In this document: positions 47,301-57,114 of the stretch, piece by piece
Layout: each line of letters begins with the position of its first letter
Numbering within the stretch: the first letter of the stretch is position 1
Source: Elmis aenea
Taxonomy: Eukaryota; Arthropoda; Insecta; Coleoptera; Elmidae
NCBI GenBank assembly: GCA_947652605.1
Contig: OX393579.1
Coordinates: 45,762,970 to 45,826,969, forward strand
Reading direction: 5' to 3'
Length of the DNA: 64,000 bases
Made by a program: the position numbers and the translations under genes
The notes under the pieces: generated by a model
Told to the model about the DNA's origin: nothing
The model's input: the letters and a program-made list of their open reading frames with translations, nothing else
The model's database searches: none

Positions 47301-50300
47301 AACGATTCAGTTAAAGTGATTTAGGTCGAGAGCTAGATCAGTTTAACTGATATGTTTCACTTTAATATCAGTTCAACAGTAAATCGAACGCGTCAAATCA
47401 AAGTGATGTGATAGAATCACTTCAGTTAGTTGTTAAAACGAAAGGGCCTATTATGTAGGTATAAAATATGAATTAATCATTTCATTTCCTTAGCGACACC
47501 TCCACACTGACATTGACAGAAATAAAATTATAACCTGCAAACGAAATATATTTAATATTAATTTTTGTACCATTCTTAGGCTTTCATATAAAATAGTATA
47601 TTAAAATCAAATTATTTAATAAGAATATTAACGCAATTTTAGTTTATGATGAGTTTAAGCCAAAAAAAATCGTAAAATTTACAATTTGATTTTGACATTG
47701 ACATTGACATTATTTTCGCCACTAGTGGCGAAAATTAACTTTCGCCACTAGTGTAAAAAAGTAAAACATTCATCTAGAGTAGGCGGTGAGAAAATGACAA
47801 CTTTCATATACTTACATTAGTAGAAAAAAGTTATTTAATTGTAGTTGAAATAAATTTAACAAAAAACATAAGCAAATACAATTTTACCCTTTACCCTTTA
47901 CAATATATGTACAACAATACAAAATAGCGTAGATTACAAACATGGTTATGTCATTTTACTTTTTATCTTGTATAGGTACCTATACGTATCTTTTAAATTT
48001 TAATTTTTTTTTAATGCGCATACGTTTTACCTGTACATTTTTAATCCACTCTTCTATCTTACCTCAAGGTAATGGAAAATGCCTATATATTTATCGTTGT
48101 TTAAACAATGAGAGGCAATTTTTACAACAATTATCACCAATATCTGAACTCCGAAAATTGATAGCCAAACAGATAGATGAAACGGCATTAAAAATGAGCC
48201 AAAGTGGTTCAACGAATGAGAAGAATCTGAGGCATAAATTGCTGTATAAGGCTCGTGATGTATATAACTTGTATAGTCTACAATTCGCATGCGATTTGCC
48301 GTAATCCCTATTCCACCAATAGCCCAATCTATAGTTCTATTATGAACCTAAAATAAACAAATCGTCATTTACTGTCCATTTAAAAATCAAGGTCTTTGCA
48401 CATCGACGCGGCCAGGAACAACAGAACTACAGAATTTTCTTTGTTCCACTCTTTACCTATTTTTCCCATTTTTTTATAGTAGGTACGTAGGCAAGTCAAG
48501 TGCTCATGTCTATCGAGTACTGTGATTGAATTGCTTTAGACAACGCACGACTCTATACAGGGTGTGTATAAATTGGCGGAAGCGCTACACGTGACGATGT
48601 TCTTCGTAAAATTCTAAGTCGAAAATCTTGATACAAAAATGTTGTCTATGGCCTCAGGAACCATTTAAAGAAAAAAAAATTGCCAACATTGCATACATTG
48701 ATTTGCGTTTGGACATTTTTTTATCAGCAGTTGTTACTTAGATATTTACAATTTTTGTTCGAACTAAAAGCCTTCAGTTCGTAAACATAGCTGCAAACTT
48801 TTGGGTATCGTAAAACACAAACTAGAAATAATTACGAGAAAAACAGAGATGACAGCTAGTGACAATGTTGACATATGTATTATTTTCATTCAAATCAGTG
48901 ATTTATATATATTCAACACCAATTTTTTAAAGGAAGAACACAATATTTAGGAAAAAATACTATTCGAAATTTATTTTTATTCCAAATTGCAGCTTTTTCA
49001 TTTGCAAGTATTAAATAATAACGCTTATTAAAGGACTAAATGTCAAAACTTTGAGGACGTCTTGCAGACACAGCAAGCATGGTACAACATTTTCGTATCA
49101 AGATTTTCGACTTAGAATTTTACGAACAACATCGCCACGTGTAGCGCTTCCGCCAATTTTTACACACCCTGTATATTAAAAATAAAATAGTTAAGCATGT
49201 ATAACAAATTTCATAATTTTTTCATTGGACATTCATTTGCTGCCGAGGTCTTTAGATTGTTTATAATTGTAGCGTCCGACCGTTGCCGCCTCCACCGCTG
49301 CGTCGATTTGCACATACCTTTACGTGGCATACTAAAAAACCTTACTGCAACCACCATTGCTGTCCAGTTCGAGCCGAGTTGATGGAGTAAATTTATGTTC
49401 GTGAAACGGAAGTTGAGATGTTTACTTAGCGTTTTAAGTAAGTCGCTTTCTGGACCTGCAAGGTCGCAGTTATGTCTTTGCAAGGAATCTCTGCAAAAAC
49501 GAATTGTTTATTGTACTTTATCACACTATATTTGATTTATCATTTGAATAAATGGATTAAGCCAGATCCACACAGAGCCAACATGTGCCAACAATTTCAT
49601 TTTGAAACGCACACAGTTTTTAAACGGTACAAAGGTCGAGACGAAGTGAAAGAAGACAACCGTCTTGGACGATTTGTCACTTCAAAAACCGATGAAAAAG
49701 TTGGGATATACAATAAAATAATCTGGAAAAATACACGTTAAAACGTTCAAATGATCGCAGACATGGTTAATTTTGACATAGAAACGGTAAGGCAAATCTT
49801 CCATAAAAATGGTCATGCAAACAGCTTGCGCAAAAACAATCCCAAAACCTCACTGGTAAATAAAAGGACAATCAAAGACAGTTGCTCCGACAACCTAAGA
49901 CGAATCAAAGCGTAACCAAATTTACTGGATATTGTCGTCACTTGTAAAACGTAGACTTTTGCTGCAACATTTAGGCAATCGATTGCCTGGAAAACTCCTG
50001 AATCGCCTAAAATGAATATGGCATAAAATTGAAGACGATGTTATTTCTTCGACATGCGGGTCGTGGTTATGGTTGAATGGGGACCTCCAAGTCAAAAGGT
50101 TACCGACAGTACTACACTGAGGTTTTGACTAAGATGAGAAAACCGGTAAGAGAGAAATGCTGAAGTTGTAGAAGCAAGATACAAAATTCTGGAAGAAGAT
50201 AATGCGCCATCTCATATCATATATGTGGAGTTGTTTATGGTCGATGAACGAATTCCAATGGCAATCATTCTCCCTACTCGTTGGATTTAGTGTGTGGCCT

Positions 50301-51325
50301 TTGTTTGTTTTCAAAAACAAAGAATGTATTGAAGGAACTCATTTTATTCTTTGGATTAGTTGAGGTCGAAAACGGTGGAAATATTGAACGGGTTATCTGC
50401 TAATGAAATGCTACACTGCTTCCAAACGTGAACATAAAGGAAGGGATAATTTTGAAGGGGATTATTGTTAATTCGTGATATTTTTATGATAAAGCGTATA
50501 CATTGTATCAATATCGTTTATTATTAGTCATACTTCGTACATAAAAATTATTGAAATTACTGCTCAATTCAGACGAAATAATCAAGGGGATCCAGAGAAT
50601 ATTATATATAAAAATTTCTCTAAATTTCACAGATCCTTTTACTAAAAGCTTTTATTTTACATATTTTATACCTTACTTACTTACCTGCACCAAATAACTG
50701 GCGGGGACGGTATAAAACCAACCTCGAAAGGGTGTCCTTGAAAGTTGCGAAAAACACTACAATTGGATATCATAGGTATGTCAACACCCGATGATATTTT
50801 AACCGGCGTTTTAGATATTTTTCCACAATAATAACAAACAAAATAGAGTTCCTGTGGTGCAATGTCTAGTAAATAAACAAACCCAGCTCGTTCTAGACCA
50901 GTCTGTTCCCAAAAAGAAGATGTTTTGTCTTTTGTGTTGTTTGGATCGTTATAAAGTAATTCGGTTACAAACAACACAACATCGTTGTATTGCAAATTAT
51001 AAATTTTTTCGCAATATTCCTCGAACTGAAATGGATTTTCCAGGAGAACAATATTTAAAAACTTGTAGCCATTCGGTCTTCTAGATGATGGTCTCTTATG
51101 GCTGTAGTTTATTAACAGTTTAAATGATTGCGTCATTTCACTGCTAATCCAATCCGCTAATGGTAAAGTGCTGTTATCAAAATGTATAATAACGCCGTGT
51201 TCGGGATATTGAAATAAAATTTTAGAGTAAACATCGGTATTATTAACGTAAGGCACTTTAATTTTACTAAATGCAGGATATACAACGTATAACAGAATTA
51301 TCATGGAGGGGTTAGACATATCCAT
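41343..51325 (-). CDS. Ionotropic receptor (divergent IR), gene 3 of tandem array, 7 exons, 610 aa
   Basis: Minus-strand coding exons: E1 50,685-51,325; E2 49,346-49,490; E3 48,063-48,347; E4 46,272-46,478; E5 44,220-44,393; E6 41,600-41,775; E7 41,343-41,547. The total is 1,833 bp, all in phase without stops. Domain order is as in gene 2: signal peptide (SMIILLYVVYPAFS), glycosylated N-terminal domain, S1 (CDLAGPESDLLKTLSKHLNF; DWAIGGIGITANR), TM1, TM2 with TTAYRSKLASVMI, S2 (VNSGQWNLLQDQ; YRTQFSRVIGILRDSG), TM3 and the same basic tail. The E5 donor is GTGCGT instead of the GTAAGT seen in gene 2, so splicing there may be weaker. Changes in the first lobe (LLHQLGSNWTAM against LLDQLGSNWSAM) and in E3 (SDSSHSLNHFGSF against SASSDSLSYFGAF) could alter ligand range. 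Introns hold mariner, hairpin and LINE relics absent from or shared with gene 2. Confidence 0.9.
42007..42880. repeat. Dispersed hairpin repeat, copy 3 (inverted, interrupted)
   Basis: Starting TTCTACGACCTCTAATGTAA and ending CTTGTTGTGTAATATACTA, this is the reverse orientation of the 8,534-8,900 repeat. It is split by the palindromic element at 42,044-42,480, which inserted at a TA. It lies in the E6-E5 intron of gene 3. Confidence 0.6.
42044..42480. mobile_element. Palindromic miniature element (TACAGGGTG ends)
   Basis: TACAGGGTGGCCTATTTTCG at the left is mirrored by CGAAAATAGGCCACCCTGTA at the right. A second inner TACAGGGTATCTCGG pair and AAATCTGTTTACGGCAAT are also inverted. The insertion target appears to be TA. 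It is non-coding. Confidence 0.85.
43100..43830 (-). mobile_element. LINE 3'-end relic in IR gene 3 intron
   Basis: The minus strand reads KVVTPALLYGSETWARTNKN, VNAAEMRFLKKIQGKTKKDR, then RGRPRKTW and AKKAATDRNIKWKDIKRL with stops. It is a LINE C-terminal region in the same sense as the receptor. The plus-strand frames over it are shadows. Confidence 0.75.
44803..45750. mobile_element. Long palindromic element (about 410-bp arms) in IR gene 3 intron
   Basis: Arms 44,803-45,211 and 45,339-45,750 are inverted copies. Shared blocks are GTGCATATG/CATATGCAC, AATAAAAGCCGGATG-like, CCTATTCGCATGTAACTGAG, TTTCACTTCCGGTTTCGCCG and GAACACCCTGTATA at the loop side. The loop is about 130 bp. It is non-coding. 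Confidence 0.8.
46975..47452. mobile_element. Miniature element with GGCCCTTTCGTTTTA ends
   Basis: The left end GGCCTTTCGTTTTACACAG and right end GTTAAAACGAAAGGGCC are inverted, and GTGATTCTATCACTTCAG is mirrored near the right end. It lies between E4 and E3 of gene 3. Confidence 0.7.
47713..47734. repeat. Perfect 22-bp palindrome
   Basis: The core CGCCACTAGTGGCG is flanked symmetrically by four bases, and a half copy (TTTCGCCACTAGTG) follows 16 bp later. It may be the end or scar of a hairpin element, or a binding site. Confidence 0.6.
48556..49173. mobile_element. Hairpin miniature element in intron 2 of IR gene 3
   Basis: TACAGGGTGTGTATAAATTG...GCGGAAGCGCTACACGTG at the left is inverted at the right (GTGTAGCGCTTCCGCC...CACACCCTGTA), giving about 80-bp arms. 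Gene 2 intron 2 has the uninterrupted sequence (GCACGACTTTATTTATC around 38,785), so the element arrived after the gene 2/3 duplication. Confidence 0.85.
49580..50545 (+). pseudogene. mariner transposase relic in intron 1 of IR gene 3
   Basis: This is the paralogue of the gene 2 relic: FHFETHTVFKRYKGRDEVKE, DNRLGRFVTSKTDEKVGIYN, then broken frames ending near GTATTGAAGGAACTCATTTT. It is decayed like its sister and adds small deletions (for example after CCTCACTGG). Confidence 0.85.
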
Positions 51326-51822
51326 ACGTATTTATGTCCACTAAATATTAACTAGCTTGGTAGGTACATACATATTTTACTGACACTTAATTACATATAA
51401 TTATGTGGCCAGAACTTGAAATTTCATAACCTGCGAGTTGATTATACTTGTATACAGATAACTATGAATAAGGATATTGTGCGATAACCTATTGTGTTGA
51501 ACAGTTAAGCACAAAATCAAATAAATTTTGCTATTTTGGGTGTATGAGTTTGCTCTACAAATGTATATTGATTTTTAAATTACGCCTTTAATAAATGTTA
51601 AATGGTCAATCATTTATATTTTTTGTGGAAAGATTTGTTTGACAAGCAAGTGGGTAATGTTGTTATAAGAATTCGATATTTGATGTAAATGTTTTTCATA
51701 GCGTTTTGTCGATATGTTTCTATTAAAATCTTCGTTCCCGGGTTGCTAACTGTTAATACCACCTAGAATACTCGGTTTCAAAAAAAAAATTGTTGCTAAA
51801 GATAAACCTATAATTAAAGACA

Positions 51823-52292
51823 TTTCCTCCCACAACCTAAGACGTATCAAAGCGCGACCAATTTTACTGTGAAATGTGGATTTTTGCTGAAACATTCAGG
51901 CAATCGATGGCCTGGAAAACTCCTGAATCGCTTAAAATAAAAATGCTTTAAAATGGAAGACAATGTTATCTTTTATGGTTGAATGTGGATCTCGGGATCA
52001 AAAGGTGAGAAAAGGAGAAAACCCGTAGGAAAGATCTGCTGAAGTTGTAGAAAGAAGCAAGATACAATAATCTGGATCAAGATAATGCGCCAGCTCATAA
52101 GGTCATAACTGTAGAGCAGTTTATGGTCGATGAACGATTTCCAGTGGAAATCATTCTCCATACTTGTTGGATTTAGCACCCTGACTCTGTGTGTGTGACC
52201 TGTGTTTGTTTTCAAAAATAAAAAAGGTCTTGAAGGAACTCGTTTTTATTCATTGGATTAGGTGAGGTCGATACCGGTAGACATATTGAACG
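51823..52292 (+). pseudogene. mariner relic in copy 4 intron 1, left part
   Basis: It begins GACATTTCCTCCCACAACCT, homologous to the middle of the gene 2 relic at about 39,497, so the mariner's 5' half was lost with the receptor exons. It runs to GAACGGGTTATCC, where a hAT element interrupts it, and resumes at 53,993 (CGCTGATAAGCTGCACTGCT) to about 54,150. Confidence 0.8.
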
Positions 52293-52487
52293 GGTTATCC
52301 CAGTGGCGGATTACCCAATAGGCGCACTAGCCCCAAATTTTCCTGAATTGGTAAAATTAAACAAACGAAAACGAACATTTATTAAAACAATTTTAGGCAT
52401 TTAAAAATTAATAAATTACGTTTTGATACTTATGACAAGAATTTAACATATAGTTACCAACATATTTTTGGTTATTTTTTTCTAGTC

Positions 52488-53000
52488 ATGTTAGTAAATA
52501 TACATGAAAATCGGATCTTCGGAAAGGGGAGATCATCTAATGATACACATTTCAGTGCTAAACAAAATTTAATTTTTTTTTCAAATTTATCAATAAGCGG
52601 CGATGAATTTAATGAACGTGTAAAAAATTTAACTTTAAAATATGAAAAAGATATCGACATAACATGTTTTAAAAATGAACCTCATCACTTCATTAACTTT
52701 ATTCGAGAAGAAACAGTGTCGAATCCTGTTGAAATGTATAGGAAGGACTTCAATCTACATTTCCTAACGTGGAGACCATCTTAAAGATTTTTTTAACGCT
52801 ACCGATTTGCAATGCAAGTGGCGAAAGATCATTTTCGGTATTAAAACGTGTGAAAAACTATTTGCGTAATTCTCTGTCAAATGCATTTAAACGCATTGTC
52901 ACTTATGTTTATCGAAAACAATGTCGTTCAATTTTTAGAACATGAAGACATTATTAGTAAATTCGCAAAATTAAAGTCAGAAAGGTTCCTATTTAATACG
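52488..53000 (+). pseudogene. hAT transposase C-terminal remnant
   Basis: The frame 52,488-52,784 (RVKNLTLKYEKDIDITCFKN, HHFINFIREETV) is followed after frameshifts by the dimerisation signature TLPICNASGERSFSVLKRVK NYLRNSLS. A third frame then gives LSLMFIENNVVQFLEHEDII. It is the end of a ZMYM-like hAT transposase. The N-terminal two-thirds and the catalytic DDE residues upstream are absent. Confidence 0.85.
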
Positions 53001-53071
53001 TTTGTGTATCCAATTAATATGATGTAGTTCTAGTAGTCTGTTAAGTTGAATTGTCTTTTTTTTTTAAATTG

Positions 53072-53681
53072 AAAATTCCCTTCACCTGTCAAATTTGCGT
53101 TTTCAACCAATTACTAATCTTAAATCTTTTAGAGACTACCAATAGGAGCAATATTACACGGTAATAATTTTACATTCCTCTGCCAGGAGTTGATCCTCCT
53201 GTCAAATTTGCGTTTTCGACCAATAACAAACTCAGATTTCCTTTAAATGGCCAATAAACATAATCATACACTGATAATTTACTTTTCTCAATTAACAGAT
53301 TTTCATGCGTTTATTGGTCGTTTCTAATAAATCTGAGTTTTTGATTGGTGAAAAATATAAATTTGGAGAGGAAATAAGGTATTTTGGTCTTGATAATTTT
53401 TTGACAGATGTCGGCGACCAATAACGTTACTTTAATATAGATTAAACCACACCCCTGACACACCACTCTGACAGTACTTGTAAAATTTGACATAACAGAT
53501 TATGTATGTACCTAAATACTATTTGGTTCATTAATTTTTATTAAAATATAATTCTTGAATTAAAAATTAGTTATAAATGATCTATTAAAGATAACAATCG
53601 CAGTAAGTAGTAGGTATACTTTAATTTATCTAAATTAAACAACATTTTAATTTGACAGATAGGTTAGGTGAAGGAAATTTT
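53072..53681. mobile_element. Nested miniature element with AAAATTCCCTTCACCT ends
   Basis: The left end AAAATTCCCTTCACCTGTC is inverted at the right (AGGTGAAGGAAATTTT). CTGTCAAATTTGCGTTTTC appears twice inside the left half. It sits within the hAT element. Confidence 0.65.
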
Positions 53682-53691
53682 CTGACAAAAT

Positions 53692-53863
53692 ATAACTCGT
53701 GCATTGCAAATAATCTATAATTTTTGACAAATCTTTACTCATGCAAGTTGAAGCAGAAAAAAACACTCGTGCACTTCGTGCACTCGTGATTTTTTCAGCT
53801 CAACTTGCATTCGGGCATATTTACCAAAAATTATCGATAATTTTCAATGCACTTGTTATATTA
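53692..53863. repeat. Short hairpin element
   Basis: ATAACTCGTGCATTGCAAAT is inverted imperfectly as TTCAATGCACTTGTTAT. The centre AACTTGCAT..ATGCAAGTTG and CACTCGTGCACTTCGTGCAC are also self-complementary. Confidence 0.55.
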
Positions 53864-54910
53864 CTACTGAAAATAACATTTTTCAGATCCTAAAACGCAA
53901 TTTTTCTTACCGTTAACTAAGGAGGGGTAGGGGCCCCGAAAACAGATTGCGCCCAGGGCCCTCAATTTAGTTAATTCACCACTGGGTTATTCGCTGATAA
54001 GCTGCACTGCTTCGAAATGTGGAGATAGAGAAAAGGGGTATTTTAAGGGGGATTATTATTAATTCGTGATACTTTAATGATAAAGCGTGTACATTGTATT
54101 AATAACGGTTATTAATAGTCGCACTTCGTATATAAAAATTATTCTAAATACAGATGATATAATCGAGAGGATCCAGAGAATATTATGTATAAAACTTTCT
54201 CTTACATTCAATGATCCTTTTTCTAAAAGCTTTTATTATACATATTTTTTACTTACTTACCTGCACGAAATAATTGGCGGGGACGGTAAAAAACCAACGT
54301 CAAAATGATGTCCTTGAAAGTTGCGAAAAACACTTGAATAATTGGATGTCATAGGTATGTCAGCACCTGATGGTATTTTTACTGGCGTTTTAGATATTTT
54401 TCCACAATAATAACAAACAAAATAAATTTCCTGTGTCGTGATGTTTAGTAAAAAAACATTTCCAGCTCGTTCTAGACCATTCTGTTCCCAAAAAGAAGAA
54501 GATGTTTTGCCTTTTGTGTTCTTTTGATCGTGATAAAATAATTCGGTTACAAACAACACCACATCGATGTATTGCAAGTTATAAATTTCTTTGCAATATT
54601 CCTCGAACTGTAATGGATTTTTCAGAAGAACTTTATTTAAAAACCTGTAGCCATTCGGTCTTCTAGATGATGGTCTCTTATGGCTGTAGTTTATTAACAG
54701 TTTAAATGATTGCGTCATTTCACTGCTGATCAAATCCGCTAATGATAATGTGCTGTTATCAAAATGTATAATATTGCCGTGTTCAGGATACTGAAATAAA
54801 ATTTTTGAGTACACATAATCCGTTGTATTAACGTAAAGCACTTCAATTTTACTTAATGCAGGACATACAATGTATAACAAAATTATTATGGAGAGGTTAG
54901 ACATTACCAT

Positions 54911-55668
54911 TACCGTATGTATTTATTTTTATTTTTATAGTTTTATTTTTACTAATATTCATTAAAGTATTTATATTAGTAACGTTTATTTACGTTTATC
55001 ATACTGTTTAGCTTTATTTTATTACGTAATTGAAATGTTGTTGTCTTTTGATATTTTAATAATTTACTTCCTTAACAATGTTTTATTAAAATTGTGCGGT
55101 TTTCTGGCTTCAATTTGTTGCAAGCTAAGAAACAAAAGTGATGCATAATTTTTATTGTATTTTGTTTATCATGTGCAATGTGCATATATCAAAGTAAATT
55201 ATTGTTTGTTGTATGCAAGTAGAATCTATTTACAATTTATATGGTCGTATTTCAAAAGGAAGTACATGTTTCCACTAAATATATTAAAGGATAATAAGAT
55301 CATGAGTTTGCTCTACAATTATATATTTGTTTTAAAATTACGCCTATAACGAGAATTTAAACGTCAAACATTTATATTATTTGTGGAAAAATTTGTTTGA
55401 AAAACAAATAGGTATTTTTGTAATAAGAATTAGATTGGCAATTCGGCTACGTTAAACAAACTAATACGTTTGAGAAACTTTTAAAGTTGTATTGTTTACG
55501 TTTTAAATTGTAACTGGTGTGATCAAAAAGTTCGGTAACCGGATTTCCTTCAATTGTAGTCTTCATGGTTTGTATTGATTTCAATGCTTCTTCAGCATAA
55601 GAAAGAAGAAAAATCAATATACCACAAAACCACAAAAGGAAGTATATTAAAAGTGTTGGAGCTCTAAC
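54911..55668. other. 5' flank of IR copy 4
   Basis: Part of the shared upstream sequence survives (TTTCCACTAAATAT near 55,270; CAATATACCACAAAACC and AAGGAAGTATATTA near 55,615, also present at 33,460). The minus frame 55,447-55,677 with a hydrophobic start (LLIYFLLWFCGILIFLLSY) overlaps this shared DNA. I cannot assign it to a gene. Confidence 0.4.
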
Positions 55669-55686
55669 AAGTAACAACGATTGTTA

Positions 55687-56650
55687 CAATTTTCGTTCCC
55701 GGGTTTGGAACCGCGTCTTCTTGATTTGTGTGACGTTTCGACCATTCTATGTTGGTCTTTATCAAACGACTGAATTGGTGGGTTTGTTGCAGGGTTTATA
55801 TATCCGGCTGTGGAGGCGTGGTGTTCCGCCTGATGAGTTCGTTTCGCCTCAGCGATTTCTTGATGACCGGTTTCCAAATGCTTGGTAGTTGCAGGCCTGT
55901 GTCTCTGTTAAAGTTGTTGGGGTTCTTGGCAATTTCCATAGATTCCCTAAATAGTCTAGGCCAGAAGTGGTTGGCGCGGGCCAGTAATTTTGTGTCGTCG
56001 AAAAGTATGGTATGCCCCATGTCCTGGGCATGTTCTGCTACGGCCGATTTTTCTATTTGTTTTCTTTTTGTTTGCCCTTCATGTTCTTTAAGGCGCGTTT
56101 GTATGCTTCTGCCAGTCTTTCCTATATACACTTTTCCACAGGAGCAGGGTATGCTATATATGCCCGGGTGATTCAATCCTGAGCCAGGCGTTCTTCTTAG
56201 TTTACTGGAGAGCGTCACTGGAGCGTTGAAGACTGTATTGATGTTGTGTTTTTGGAGTATTTTCGATATTCTGTTGGTTACTCCTCCGATGTAGGGTAGA
56301 TAAGTTGTAGCGATGTAGTCCTTCTTCGTTTTCTCCTTCGGCGTGGCACTTTTCTGTATGGCTCGAAGTATATGTCTTTGTTGATAACCGTTTTCCTGCA
56401 GAGCTCTTGTAAGCATGTTTAATTCTTCTTGGATGGTCTCTGGGGTACATATTTCTTTGGCTCTGTGGATTAACGTGTTGATCACTGATTGTTTTTGGGC
56501 CGGGTGGTGGTGTGATGCTGCGTTTAGATACCGATTGGTGTGGGTTGATTTGCGGTATACACTGTGGCCTAGTCTTCAAGAAGACGCGGTTCCAAACCCG
56601 GGAACGAAGATTGTAACGGACGATAGCCGCGAAAGCCTGAAGAATAAAAT
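55687..56650 (-). mobile_element. Penelope-like retroelement fragment with inverted ends and 18-bp target duplication
   Basis: An 18-bp direct repeat (AAGTAACAACGATTGTTA) lies at 55,669-55,686 and 56,651-56,668. Just inside, about 41 bp (CGTTCCCGGGTTTGGAACCG...CGTCTTCTTGA) at the left is repeated inverted at the right (TCAAGAAGACGCGGTTCCAA...). The enclosed frame is the Penelope GIY-YIG end. Inverted partial copies at the 5' end are a known habit of Penelope-like elements. Confidence 0.85.
55796..56485 (-). pseudogene. Penelope-like polyprotein C-terminus with GIY-YIG endonuclease, 5'-truncated
   Basis: A 229-codon open frame covers the linker (YLPYIGGVTNRISKILQKHN) and the GIY-YIG domain: GIYSIPCSCGKVYIGKTGRS with GIY at residues 108-110 and YIG at 120-122, RLKEHEGQTKR, and EHAQDMGHTILF followed by KNPNNFNRDTG. 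The nuclease would nick target DNA for reverse transcription (family knowledge). The reverse transcriptase half is missing, so this copy is 5'-truncated and not autonomous. Confidence 0.85.
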
Positions 56651-56749
56651 AAGTAACAACGATTGTTAAATCAACATGCTTATGGTCAGTGACGTTCTAG
56701 AAGGACATGGCACCGGAAGAAGAAAAAGGTGGCCTTAATTTTTAAGATC

Positions 56750-57000
56750 GGCCTAGTAAGTGAGTTATAACCACACTAAGCAAAACGCACACTGGTCTAG
56801 AAGTCAAAGTAGGCTTACGTCAAAATTTACAAGACAACGTAATTACATGTGTATATTAACCAAGAAGCCGTTAAAATCGTATGCATAATGTGATCGTAGA
56901 AAAAGTAAGCTACATAACACGAGCAGTAAAGCAATTACGCAACTTTTCCACTCGTGTGTAATATGCTACTTACAATTCTTGTTATGTAGTATACTATTAA
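56750..57000. repeat. Dispersed hairpin repeat, copy 4 (partial)
   Basis: GTGAGTTATAACCACACTAA, AAGCCGTTAAAATCGTATG and GTGATCGTAGAAAAAGTAAG match the repeat at 42,600-42,880. The left end is missing and the centre is shortened. Confidence 0.55.
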
Positions 57001-57114
57001 TCAACAGAAAGTGTTACAAGCAAAATTAAAAATGTTCAATAAACTGTTAAAATGTTAAAAATGATAATAAACGATAACTAAAAAATTCATATAAATGTTA
57101 TCAATTTAAAACAC

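Larger units (their letters stand above)
52301..53984 (+). mobile_element. hAT element with 8-bp target duplication, inserted in the mariner relic
   Basis: Terminal inverted repeats are CAGTGGCGGATTA / TTAATTCACCACTG. Flanks GGTTATCC (52,293-52,300) and GGTTATTC (53,985-53,992) are an aged 8-bp duplication. The undisturbed site is seen in gene 2's mariner relic (GAACGGGTTCTCCGCTGA). The right subterminal GGGGCCCCGAAAAC..GGGCCCTC is typical of ZMYM/Tip100-like hAT ends. It is 1,684 bp including nested elements. Confidence 0.9.
51720..54910 (-). pseudogene. Ionotropic receptor copy 4: intact exon 1 fused by deletion to exon 7 remnant
   Basis: E1 (54,261-54,910) is fully open: 216 codons plus two bases, with signal peptide MSNLSIIILLYIVCPALS, the invariant SHKRPSSRRPNGY block and a good donor (GTAAGTAAGT). 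Downstream, intron 1 keeps the 3' half of the mariner relic and then joins directly, at about 51,816-51,820, to the last about 100 bp of E7 (51,720-51,818; landmark TTGCTAAAGATAAACCTATA). E2-E6 and most of E7 are missing, so a receptor cannot be made from this copy alone. E1 is closer to gene 1 (DYVYSKILFQYPEHGNIIHF) than to genes 2 and 3. Because its donor phase equals that of gene 3 E1, splicing into gene 3 E2 is formally possible. Confidence 0.85.

Noticed and set aside
47942..48304. 120-codon plus-strand frame, and the related one at 38,382-38,564
   Set aside because: Both are antisense shadows of receptor exon 3 in genes 3 and 2.
55447..55677. Last-exon candidate for a receptor or a small membrane protein
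   Set aside because: It does not match the receptor E7, overlaps DNA shared with the 33,420-33,520 intergenic segment and has no flanking splice or start evidence.
56415..56669. Plus-strand frames at 55,749-56,171 and 56,415-56,669
   Set aside because: They are shadows of the Penelope GIY-YIG coding strand.
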